From JAFMJV01 sp034436555 (GTDB taxonomy: Bacteria > Chloroflexota > Limnocylindria > Limnocylindrales > CSP1-4), in contig DAOTUU010000007.1 in assembly GCA_034436555.1 (NCBI GenBank), forward strand, positions 48,650 to 112,649: a DNA stretch of 64,000 nt, given 5' to 3'. The notes beneath the pieces are model-generated. The model made no database searches. It saw nothing but the letters and a program-made list of their open reading frames with translations, and was not told the DNA's origin. Position 1 is the stretch's first letter. The number at the start of each line of letters is the position of its first letter. Both the position numbers and the translations under genes were made by a program. This document shows positions 34,187 to 41,177 of the stretch, piece by piece.

Positions 34187-34886
34187 CACGCCGGGATCGG
34201 GGCTGCCCGGGACCCGCGGCGGCCCGCGCGTGGTGCCCTTCGGCGAAGCGGCGTGGCTCGCGATGCTGGGCCAGGACGTGGACGCGCGGCTGAATCGCCG
34301 CGTCCACGGACTCGCCGACCGGATCCGGGCGGCGCGACCGGACCAGCCCGGCTGGGGGGAGCCGGTCCCCGGGTACGCCAGCGTCCTCGCGCCGTACGAC
34401 CCGGCGCGCATCGATCCCGACCGGGCCCGGGCCGAGCTCACGGCCTGGGTGGTCCAGGCCGTGGCGGGCGATCCGCAGGCGGACCCGGACCTGCCTGTCG
34501 TGGACGTCCCGGTGCGATACGGCGGCGCGGACGGGCCGGACCTGTCCGAGGTGGCCGACCGCCTCGGTCTCGGAGAGGCCGAGGTCGTCGACCTGCACGC
34601 GACGCCGGTCTATCGGGTGTTCCTGCTCGGCTTCGTGCCCGGATTCGCATATCTCGGGCCGCTGCCGGACGCGCTCTTCCTGCCGCGCCGATCGGAGCCT
34701 CGCGAGCGGGTGCCATCGGGCAGCGTCGCGATCGCCGCGCGGCAGACCGCGGTGTACCCGTTCGCGACACCCGGCGGCTGGCACCTCATCGGGCGCACCG
34801 GCGCGCTCCTGTGGGACCCGCGGCGCGATCCGCCCGCCGTGCTCCGGCCGGGTGGGCGGGTCCGTTTCGTGCCCGAGCGGACCTGA
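34176..34886 (+). CDS. pxpB: 5-oxoprolinase subunit B
   Basis: 236 residues from ATG 34176. KipI-type cyclophilin-like allophanate hydrolase subunit 1 fold: VDVPVRYGGADGPDLSEVADRLG, VYRVFLLGFVPGFAYLGPLP, RVPSGSVAIAARQTAVYPFATPGGWHLIGRT. It is the middle gene of the pxpABC operon and forms the ATP-dependent kinase-like complex with PxpC. An N-terminal Gly-rich tract of about 20 residues is non-conserved. Confidence 0.95.
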   Translation: MAADTPGSGLPGTRGGPRVVPFGEAAWLAMLGQDVDARLNRRVHGLADRIRAARPDQPGWGEPVPGYASVLAPYDPARIDPDRARAELTAWVVQAVAGDPQADPDLPVVDVPVRYGGADGPDLSEVADRLGLGEAEVVDLHATPVYRVFLLGFVPGFAYLGPLPDALFLPRRSEPRERVPSGSVAIAARQTAVYPFATPGGWHLIGRTGALLWDPRRDPPAVLRPGGRVRFVPERT

Positions 34887-34889
34887 GCC

Positions 34890-35864
34890 ATGCTGGAGGT
34901 GCGCCTTCCGGGCCTGTGCACCACGATCCAGGATGCCGGCCGGCCGGACGCCGCGGCGCTGGGCGTCCCCCGGTCCGGGGCGGCGGATCCGCTCGCCCTG
35001 GCCGCCGCGAACACCCTGCTGGGCAACCCGCCCGACGCGGCCGCGCTCGAGATGACCCTGCTGGGTCCCGCTCTCGCGGTGTCGGAGGCATGCGTGGTCG
35101 CCCTCGCGGGCGCGGACCTCGAGGCGACGATCCGCGACGATGGCCGGCGCCTGCGGCCGGGCACGACACACCTCCTGCGCGCAGGGGTCACGCTGGCATT
35201 CGCAACGGCTCGGGACGGCGCGCGCGGCTACCTCGCGCTGGCCGGCGGCATCGACGTGCCGGTCGTCCTGGGTGCCCGGGCCACCGCGCCCGTGGGCGGC
35301 ATCGGCGGGCTGGAGGGCCGGCCGCTTCGCGAGGGTGACCGGATCCGCCCCAGGCACCCGGACGCCCTCGGGCTCGGCGGGCGGACGTGGCCGGGTCCCG
35401 GCCCGCATTCGGGCGTCGGCATGCACATCGGGCCGCGGACCGTGCATGTCGTCGAGGGTCCCCACGCGCCAGAGTTCCCGGCCGCGGCCATGGACCGGCT
35501 GCTCGCGGCGACCTGGACCGTCACGCCGCGGTCGGACCGGATGGGGGTGCGCCTCGCCGGTCCGCAGCTGCCGCCCGCCGAGGGTCCCGAGCCCGTCTCG
35601 CTGGGCATGGTCTGGGGCGCCGTCCAGGTGCCACCGGGCGGCGCCCCCATCGTGCTGCTCGCTGACCACCCCACGGTCGGCGGCTACCGGGTGATCGCGG
35701 TCGCGGCATCGGCGGACCGGCCCGTCCTGGGCCAGCTCCGCGCCGGTGACGAGGTCCGGTTCCGCCTGATCGACCTGTCTCGGGCGCGCGACCTGTCACG
35801 CGAGATGGCCACTGCGCTGCATGCGGCCGACAGCCGCCTGCGCATGGCGGAACCCATGGCGTGA
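34890..35864 (+). CDS. pxpC: 5-oxoprolinase subunit C
   Basis: 324 residues, KipA/allophanate hydrolase subunit 2 family (previously labelled biotin-dependent carboxyltransferase). Motifs: TTIQDAGRPDAAALGVPRSGAADPLALAAANTLLGNPPDAAALEMTL, GYLALAGGIDVP, SDRMGVRLAGP, DHPTVGGYRVIAV. Three nt separate it from pxpB. It completes the 5-oxoprolinase complex. Confidence 0.95.
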   Translation: MLEVRLPGLCTTIQDAGRPDAAALGVPRSGAADPLALAAANTLLGNPPDAAALEMTLLGPALAVSEACVVALAGADLEATIRDDGRRLRPGTTHLLRAGVTLAFATARDGARGYLALAGGIDVPVVLGARATAPVGGIGGLEGRPLREGDRIRPRHPDALGLGGRTWPGPGPHSGVGMHIGPRTVHVVEGPHAPEFPAAAMDRLLAATWTVTPRSDRMGVRLAGPQLPPAEGPEPVSLGMVWGAVQVPPGGAPIVLLADHPTVGGYRVIAVAASADRPVLGQLRAGDEVRFRLIDLSRARDLSREMATALHAADSRLRMAEPMA

Positions 35865-36613
35865 CGGAGCGCGCCATCCCGCCGCACTCCATCCGGCGCG
35901 CGCCGCGCGCGCGCCGCCCCCGGCTCACCGTGACGCCCGACGGGGCGCTCGTCGTGGTGCTGCCGCCGCGTGTCCCGGAGCGAGCCGCAGCGCAGCTGGT
36001 CGCGGAGCATCTCGACTGGGTCGAGCGGCAGCTGGGCCGAGCCGCCGCCCGCCGCGTCGCGCTGGCCAGCAGGCCGCCGCTGCTCGCCGGCCGGCGCATC
36101 ACGGTGCACGGCATCCCCTGCACCGTCCGCCTGGCGGCAGCGGGCGAGCGGCGCGAAGGCGGCCGGGTCGGGGCCGCGGGCGTGGAGCGGCGCCTCGCCG
36201 CGGATGACGAGGGCATCACCGGCGAGCTGGTGATCCACCCCGGCCGCGGCCGGCATCCCCCGGTCGCGATCCTCGAGGCGTGGCTGCGCGGCGCGGCGCG
36301 CACGGCCCTCCAGGACCGTGTCGCGGCGCGTGCACCCGCCATGGAGGTGACCCCCCGCAGGCTCACGGTGCGCGCCCAGTCCACGCGCTGGGGTTCGGCG
36401 AGCGCCGATGGATCGCTGTCGTTCAACTGGCGCCTGCTGCTCGCGCCGCCGTTCGTGCTCGACAGCGTCGTGGTCCACGAGCTGGCGCATCTCCGGGTGC
36501 GCGGTCACGGGCCGCGCTTCTGGGCGCTCGTGCAGCAGCACGCGCCACGCACCGACGAGGCGCGGGCATGGCTGCGGGCGCACCATGCGGAGCTGCTGGC
36601 GGCGCTGGAGTAG
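35861..36613 (+). CDS. YgjP-like (UPF0758/M48-type) metal-dependent hydrolase
   Basis: 250 residues from GTG 35861 (GTGA overlap with pxpC). The zinc motif is HELAH in VVVHELAHLRVRGHGPRFW, with a third His in the following helix. RWGSAS..GSLSFNWRLLLAPPFVLD is the strongly conserved YgjP segment. Cytosolic; the role is unknown, in some bacteria linked to restriction or RNA-related genes. Its coupling to pxpC implies co-transcription, not necessarily shared function. Confidence 0.9.
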   Translation: MTERAIPPHSIRRAPRARRPRLTVTPDGALVVVLPPRVPERAAAQLVAEHLDWVERQLGRAAARRVALASRPPLLAGRRITVHGIPCTVRLAAAGERREGGRVGAAGVERRLAADDEGITGELVIHPGRGRHPPVAILEAWLRGAARTALQDRVAARAPAMEVTPRRLTVRAQSTRWGSASADGSLSFNWRLLLAPPFVLDSVVVHELAHLRVRGHGPRFWALVQQHAPRTDEARAWLRAHHAELLAALE

Positions 36614-36621
36614 CGCGTCCC

Positions 36622-37215
36622 TCAGTCGGCGGGCCGCGAGGTCGGCGAGGGGTCCGCCGGGTCCGCCGGGTCCGCCGCGGGAACCGTCGACGGGCCGCCC
36701 GACGCACCCGGCGCGGAGGTCCGCGCGGGCGGCGGGGTGGGCTGCCACGCCGGGCATGTGGTCCGGGCCCGCAGGTGCCCGAGCGTGCGCGCGAACGCGA
36801 TGTCCTCGCGCAGCACGTGCTCCGCGGCCTCCGCGAACCGGGCGGTCGTGGTGTAATCCTCCACCGCGAGGCCCAGGTCGATGACCGCCCAGCGCAGCGC
36901 ATCCATCTGATCGTCCAGGTCGATGGGCGCCACGTCGAGCAGGTCTCGCCAGGCCAGCTGGAGCTGCTCGAACTGGTCGTCGAGCGCGCGGCGGTTCGCC
37001 GGGCGCAGGCGGATCTCCCGCAGCTGGAGATGCTCCTGGGACATCACGTCGAGCGCCGCGCAGACGTCGTCGTCCGCCGCGATGACCGGGCCCAGCGACG
37101 GGTCGGGCGTGGGCGACGGCGTGGCGGGGGGATCCTCCGCGCAGCCCGTCACGCCGAGCGCCGCGACCGTGACGGCGAGCAGCAGGAGGATGGGATGGAG
37201 GCGGCGGCGACGCAT
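36622..37215 (-). CDS. Putative lipoprotein
   Basis: 197 residues; signal peptide MRRRRLHPILLLLAVTVAALGVTGC with a lipobox (GVTGC), then a Thr/Pro linker (PPATPSPTPDPS). Residues 45-155 are helical (QEHLQLREIRLRPANRRALDDQFEQLQLAW). The C-terminus is Pro/Ser/Asp-rich. Anchored to the outer face of the membrane, function unknown. On the minus strand TATCCT 9 nt before ATG 37215 is a likely -10. It is 8 bp from the convergent YgjP-like stop. Confidence 0.8.
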   Translation of the reverse strand: MRRRRLHPILLLLAVTVAALGVTGCAEDPPATPSPTPDPSLGPVIAADDDVCAALDVMSQEHLQLREIRLRPANRRALDDQFEQLQLAWRDLLDVAPIDLDDQMDALRWAVIDLGLAVEDYTTTARFAEAAEHVLREDIAFARTLGHLRARTTCPAWQPTPPPARTSAPGASGGPSTVPAADPADPADPSPTSRPAD

Positions 37216-37261
37216 GGCCGAGGCAGGATAGCCCGCGCCCGACGAGCGGTCGTCGCGCGGC

Positions 37262-37267
37262 TACGAT
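37262..37267 (+). promoter_or_regulatory. -10 hexamer of the YrdB-like gene
   Basis: TACGAT is 8 nt before ATG 37276, another near-leaderless arrangement. Confidence 0.45.
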
Positions 37268-37275
37268 ACCGGGCG

Positions 37276-37638
37276 ATGTACCTGCGGCCCGTCGATCTCG
37301 CCCTGCGCGCCTGCCTCGAGATCATGGCCGTGCTGGGGCTTGCGCTCGGCGCCGCCACCGTCGCGGGCGGTGCGGCGGGCCTCGTCCTCGCCGTCGGGCT
37401 GCCGGTCGCGGCGGGCGCGGCCTGGGCCACGTTCCGCGTCCCGGGCGATCCCGGGCCGGCGCCCTGGCCGGTGTCCGGCGCGGCGCGCCTCGCCCTGGAG
37501 CTCCTGCTCCTGGGCGCGGGCGCGCTCGGCTGGATGCTTGCCGGCTGGCTGCTCGTGGGCGTGCTGATGGCGGCCCTCATCGTGGGCCACCACCTGATGA
37601 CCGTGCAGCGGGTGCGCTGGCTACTGCGCCAGCGCTGA
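37276..37638 (+). CDS. YrdB-like (DUF2568) membrane protein
   Basis: 120 residues with three or four hydrophobic helices (LRACLEIMAVLGLALGAATVAGG, LVLAVGLPVAAGAAWATFRVPGDPGP, ARLALELLLLGAGALGWMLAGWLLVGVLMAALIVGHHLM). The F..PGDPGP loop between helices is typical of the family. Function unknown. It is convergent with the LLM gene, 3 bp apart. Confidence 0.85.
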   Translation: MYLRPVDLALRACLEIMAVLGLALGAATVAGGAAGLVLAVGLPVAAGAAWATFRVPGDPGPAPWPVSGAARLALELLLLGAGALGWMLAGWLLVGVLMAALIVGHHLMTVQRVRWLLRQR

Positions 37639-37641
37639 GCG

Positions 37642-38634
37642 TCAGCCGACCGCCACCCCGCCGCCGACCTTCGGGAAGACCTCCTCGGCGAGGATGGTGA
37701 TCTGCTCCTTCCAGTCGGGGAAGCGCATCCGGAAGTCGAAGATGAGCAGGTCCGCGCCGATCTCCTGGTAGCGCTGCACGCCCGCCACGATGTCGTCCGG
37801 GGAGCCCGCCAGGATGGACCCGTCCAGCTCCTCGATGCGCGTGAACGCGCCGCCGTCCGGCTTGAGCCAGAACTTCTGGTTGTTGGCGTTCTTGATGAGC
37901 CCCGGCACGTTCATGCGCGACGTGGCCGCCTCGAACGAGGTGTCGATCGACGTCACCGGAACGGCGCCCGTCCAGATCATCGGCTTGCCCTGCTCGGCGG
38001 TCATCTCGCGGATCTTGTCGACGCGCACCTGGTAGGTCGGGAAGGTGATCCGGCCGGGCAGCCAGCCCTCGCAGAAGTCGACCGCCATGCGCCCCGATGC
38101 TGGGGTGGCGCCGCCCCACCAGACCGGCACCGGGTGCACCGGCTGGGGCTTGATGTCCACGTCGCTGAAGTCATACAGCTCGCTGTGCCACTCGACGCTC
38201 TTGCCGGTCCACAGCTCGCGGGCGATGAGGACCTGCTCGCGCATCATCTTCGGCCGGTCCACGTCCGACTGGCCGATGACATCGAACTCGTGCTGGAAGT
38301 TGCCCGCGCCGACGCCCAGGTCGAAGCGACGCCGCGTCATCCAGGACATGGACGCCACGCTGTACGCCATGTTGATGGGATGTCGGAACGGGATGATCGT
38401 CGCCGCGCCCAGACCGATGCGCTCGGTCACGCCCGCCAGGAAGGTCAGCGTGATGAACGGCTCGATGAACGTGCGGTCGGTGCCCTCCATGCCGTGGGGA
38501 TGGAACACGAGGTGGTCGCGGACCCAGATGGAGTCGAAGCCCAGGCGCTCCGCGAGCTGCACGCCCTCGATGAGCAGATCCTGGTCCGCCTCCTCGCCGA
38601 AGTGGGGAAGGAGCAGCCCGAAACGCGTCGCCAT
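37642..38634 (-). CDS. LLM-class F420-dependent oxidoreductase
   Basis: 330 residues, luciferase-like. RFGLLLPHFGEEADQDLLIEGVQLAERLGFDSIWVRDHLVF, RIGLGAATIIPFRHPINMAYSVASMSWMTRRRFDLGVGAGN, PVPVWWGGATPASGRMAVDFCEGWLPGR are the characteristic strands. Third gene of the minus-strand operon with an alpha/beta hydrolase and a dihydroorotase-like enzyme, which suggests it oxidises or opens a ring in the same catabolic path. F420 binding is inferred from family, not shown. Confidence 0.88.
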   Translation of the reverse strand: MATRFGLLLPHFGEEADQDLLIEGVQLAERLGFDSIWVRDHLVFHPHGMEGTDRTFIEPFITLTFLAGVTERIGLGAATIIPFRHPINMAYSVASMSWMTRRRFDLGVGAGNFQHEFDVIGQSDVDRPKMMREQVLIARELWTGKSVEWHSELYDFSDVDIKPQPVHPVPVWWGGATPASGRMAVDFCEGWLPGRITFPTYQVRVDKIREMTAEQGKPMIWTGAVPVTSIDTSFEAATSRMNVPGLIKNANNQKFWLKPDGGAFTRIEELDGSILAGSPDDIVAGVQRYQEIGADLLIFDFRMRFPDWKEQITILAEEVFPKVGGGVAVG

Positions 38635-38664
38635 GAGTGGTGTTCTCCCTTCTGTGCGCCGCGC

Positions 38665-40047
38665 TCAGCGGCTGGGCCGGGCCTGCTTGCCCCAGCCCTG
38701 TGCGCCCGTGACCCGTCCGTCCTCGTAGACCACCGCCCCGCGCACGATGGTGCGGTCGATGGAGCCGCGGACCCTCCTGCCGGCATACGGCGTCCAGCCG
38801 ATGCGCGACAGCACGATGTCGTCGGTGATGACCCATTCCCGATCGAGGTCCACGATCGCGATGTCCGCGTCCGCGCCCACCTCCAGGCGGCCCTTGTCGC
38901 GCAGCCCGAAGACGCGCGCCGGGTCGGTCGCCGTGGCGCCCACCACGCGCTCCAGGCTGATGTGCCCGGCGGCCGCCGCGTCCAGCATCATGGGCACGTA
39001 GAACTGCGCCGAGGGCGTGCCCGTGTGGGCCTTCCAGCCGTCCGTCCAGCCGGGTTCCTTCTCCTCGCGCGTGTGCGGCCCGTGGTCCGTGCTCACCAGG
39101 TCGATGGTGCCGTCCCGCAGCGCCTCCCAGAGCGGCTCCACGTGCTTCTCCGGCACCCAGTAGCTGAGCGCGTACGAGCCGAGCCGCTCGATGTTCGCCC
39201 ACTCGTTGCCCAGGAAGAACGCCCAGGGGTTGACCTCGGCGGAGATGTGCTGGCCCCTCGCCTTGGCGGCCCTGATCTGCTCCACCACGCCCGTGGTCTG
39301 GGTGTGGAGCAGGTGGAGCTGGGTGCCGGTGGCCAGCTGGAGCCGCAGCAGCAGGGCCGCCGCCGAGTCCCAGATGATGCCGTCGTGCGCCGCATACGCC
39401 TTGGCATAGGCGCGGAAGTCGCGCTCCCCGCGGTCCCAGTACTGGTGCTCGATGTGGTCCATCAGCTCCTGGTCGTGGGGATGGACCATGAGCGGCACGC
39501 CGGTGGGTGCGATCGCCTCGAAGATCTCCAGCAGCTTGCCGTGGTGATGGACGCCGATGCCCGGCATGTGGGGGTACGAGCGCCCGGTGTCCACGACCAT
39601 GAACACCTTGAACGCGGCGATGCCCATCGTCGCCATCTCGGCGATGTTCCCGGGCACGGTGCCCGCGGGGTTGATGTTCCAGTCGATGATCGCCCGGCCG
39701 CCGTACAGGGTGATCATGTCCGCCAGCAGCTCCGCGGAGTTGGGTGGCGGCTGGACGTTGGGCATCGCGAAGGACGTGGTGACGCCGCCCGCGGCGCACG
39801 CGGACGTCGCGCTGACGATGTCCTCCTTGTGGGTGAAGCCGGGCTCGCGGTGATGCGAGTGGACGTCGATGGCCCCGGGCAGCAGGTGGCGGCCGGTGGC
39901 GTCGATGACCCGCGCCGCAGGCAGCGCCGTGCCGGGCGCCACGATCGCCGAGATGCGCTCGCCGGTGACGGCGAGGTCCGCGACCGTGCGTCCCTCGGCG
40001 CTGACGATGGTGCCGCCGGTGATGAGGATGTCCGCCTGCTGGGTCAT
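38665..40047 (-). CDS. Dihydroorotase/allantoinase-like amidohydrolase
   Basis: 460 residues from ATG 40047. Cyclic amidohydrolase: HxH in DVHSHHREPG (H63, H65), a carbamylated Lys candidate K147 in AFKVFM, HPHD, HTQT near the strand-6 His, and STDHGPH with the strand-8 Asp. Family members open hydantoin, dihydropyrimidine, allantoin or dihydroorotate rings. It is too far from any pyrimidine operon to be the biosynthetic PyrC. Operon partners point to catabolism of a cyclic amide or ureide. It overlaps the alpha/beta hydrolase stop by ATGA. Confidence 0.88.
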   Translation of the reverse strand: MTQQADILITGGTIVSAEGRTVADLAVTGERISAIVAPGTALPAARVIDATGRHLLPGAIDVHSHHREPGFTHKEDIVSATSACAAGGVTTSFAMPNVQPPPNSAELLADMITLYGGRAIIDWNINPAGTVPGNIAEMATMGIAAFKVFMVVDTGRSYPHMPGIGVHHHGKLLEIFEAIAPTGVPLMVHPHDQELMDHIEHQYWDRGERDFRAYAKAYAAHDGIIWDSAAALLLRLQLATGTQLHLLHTQTTGVVEQIRAAKARGQHISAEVNPWAFFLGNEWANIERLGSYALSYWVPEKHVEPLWEALRDGTIDLVSTDHGPHTREEKEPGWTDGWKAHTGTPSAQFYVPMMLDAAAAGHISLERVVGATATDPARVFGLRDKGRLEVGADADIAIVDLDREWVITDDIVLSRIGWTPYAGRRVRGSIDRTIVRGAVVYEDGRVTGAQGWGKQARPSR

Positions 40048-41018
40048 GCCGCGCCTCCCTGGGCGTCCACGGCCGCAGGCCGGGAGAGATGGATGATGCC
40101 GGTGTCCTGCGCGTCCTCGTGGATGATGACCTCGCCGCCCACGAGGTAGCGCTGGAGCCATTCCACGATGCGCGGATTGACGATCGCCTGGTACTGGGCG
40201 TACGCGGCGTAGTGCGTCGTGCCCGTCTGGACCACGAGGCGCTTGGGGCCGCCGGCGCGCTCATACAGCGCGTAGCTGTGGTCCTCGGGGGTGACCGCGT
40301 CGTGCTCCACCGCGATGATCATGAGCGCCCGCGGCGAGATGTGCTCGACCACGTCGATCGGCCGATAGCGGAACATCGCCTCCGCGCTGGCGAGCTCCAC
40401 CTGCCTGGGCACCCGGTCGTCGACGTCCGACTTGACGGTCGTCGTCTTGCGCTCCGGGGTGGGCACCATGATGCCGTCGCGCGGCGCGACCATGACCGCC
40501 TCGCCGGTCACCACGCGCGTCTCGCGGTCGGCCTTGATGGCCGCCAGGAACTCCAGCCACTCGTGCTCGCGGCGCATCCGATGCAGCCAGTCACGTCCGT
40601 CCGCGACCGGCACCTGCGACACGACCGCCTTGATGCGCGGGTCCAGGCCCGCCGCCATGATCGCGTTGCCGCCGCCCGTGCCGCCGCTGCCGAACGCGCC
40701 GATGCGCCGCCGGTCGATCTCCGGGCGCGTCTCGAGGTAGGTCACCGCGGCCGACCAGTCGGCGACCTGGGACATGGGGTCGAGGTAGGACGCGTCGCCC
40801 TCGGAGTCGCCGAAGCCGCGGTAGTCGAACGCCAAGACGCCGATGCCCGCCGCCAGCAGCGCGTCGTGATACGGCTGGTACAGCTTCGCGCTGCGGAGGC
40901 CCAGCCAGCCCGGTCCCTGCACCACCGCGGGGATGGGTCCGCTGGTGGGCTCCGGCAGCTTCAGCGTCCCGGCAAGCTGGGACCCCCCGCTGTAGAAGCG
41001 GACCTCCTCGATCGACAC
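40044..41018 (-). CDS. Alpha/beta hydrolase, first gene of the operon
   Basis: 324 residues. The oxyanion-side loop and nucleophile region read RIGAFGSGGTGGGN (S111), the acid may be in EHDAVTPEDH and the general base His in TTHYAAYAQY. The nucleophile elbow is FGSGG rather than the usual GxSxG, so the activity may differ from esterases. SIEEVRFYSGGSQLAGTLKLPE and GIGVLAFDYRGFGDSEGD place it with S15/DLH-type acyl or peptidyl hydrolases. No signal peptide. Confidence 0.85.
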   Translation of the reverse strand: MSIEEVRFYSGGSQLAGTLKLPEPTSGPIPAVVQGPGWLGLRSAKLYQPYHDALLAAGIGVLAFDYRGFGDSEGDASYLDPMSQVADWSAAVTYLETRPEIDRRRIGAFGSGGTGGGNAIMAAGLDPRIKAVVSQVPVADGRDWLHRMRREHEWLEFLAAIKADRETRVVTGEAVMVAPRDGIMVPTPERKTTTVKSDVDDRVPRQVELASAEAMFRYRPIDVVEHISPRALMIIAVEHDAVTPEDHSYALYERAGGPKRLVVQTGTTHYAAYAQYQAIVNPRIVEWLQRYLVGGEVIIHEDAQDTGIIHLSRPAAVDAQGGAA

Positions 41019-41062
41019 CGCGCACCCTCCGTGTGGAAGCTCTGTTCGCCGTCAATGTATCC

Positions 41063-41085
41063 AATACAGATTGTATTGTCTACAA
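41063..41085 (-). promoter_or_regulatory. Two overlapping palindromes before the hydrolase operon
   Basis: AATACA-GAT-TGTATT (41063-41077) and TTGTCTACAA (41076-41085) sit 45-67 bp upstream of the operon start at 41018. They lie in the only AT-rich patch of the area. The second resembles GntR-type half-sites. A regulator is expected to act here, though no regulator gene adjoins the operon. Confidence 0.6.
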
Positions 41086-41177
41086 GCGATCCGCGTCCCA
41101 TCGCGCGCGCACCCGGGCGCGACGGGACGGGCCGCATCCGGCGCCTGCCGCGGGCGGTGTCGCGCGCCGGGCGGCGC

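Noticed and set aside
38665..40047. Biosynthetic dihydroorotase PyrC.
   Set aside because: No pyr gene is nearby, and the operon partners (F420 oxidoreductase and hydrolase) point to catabolism.
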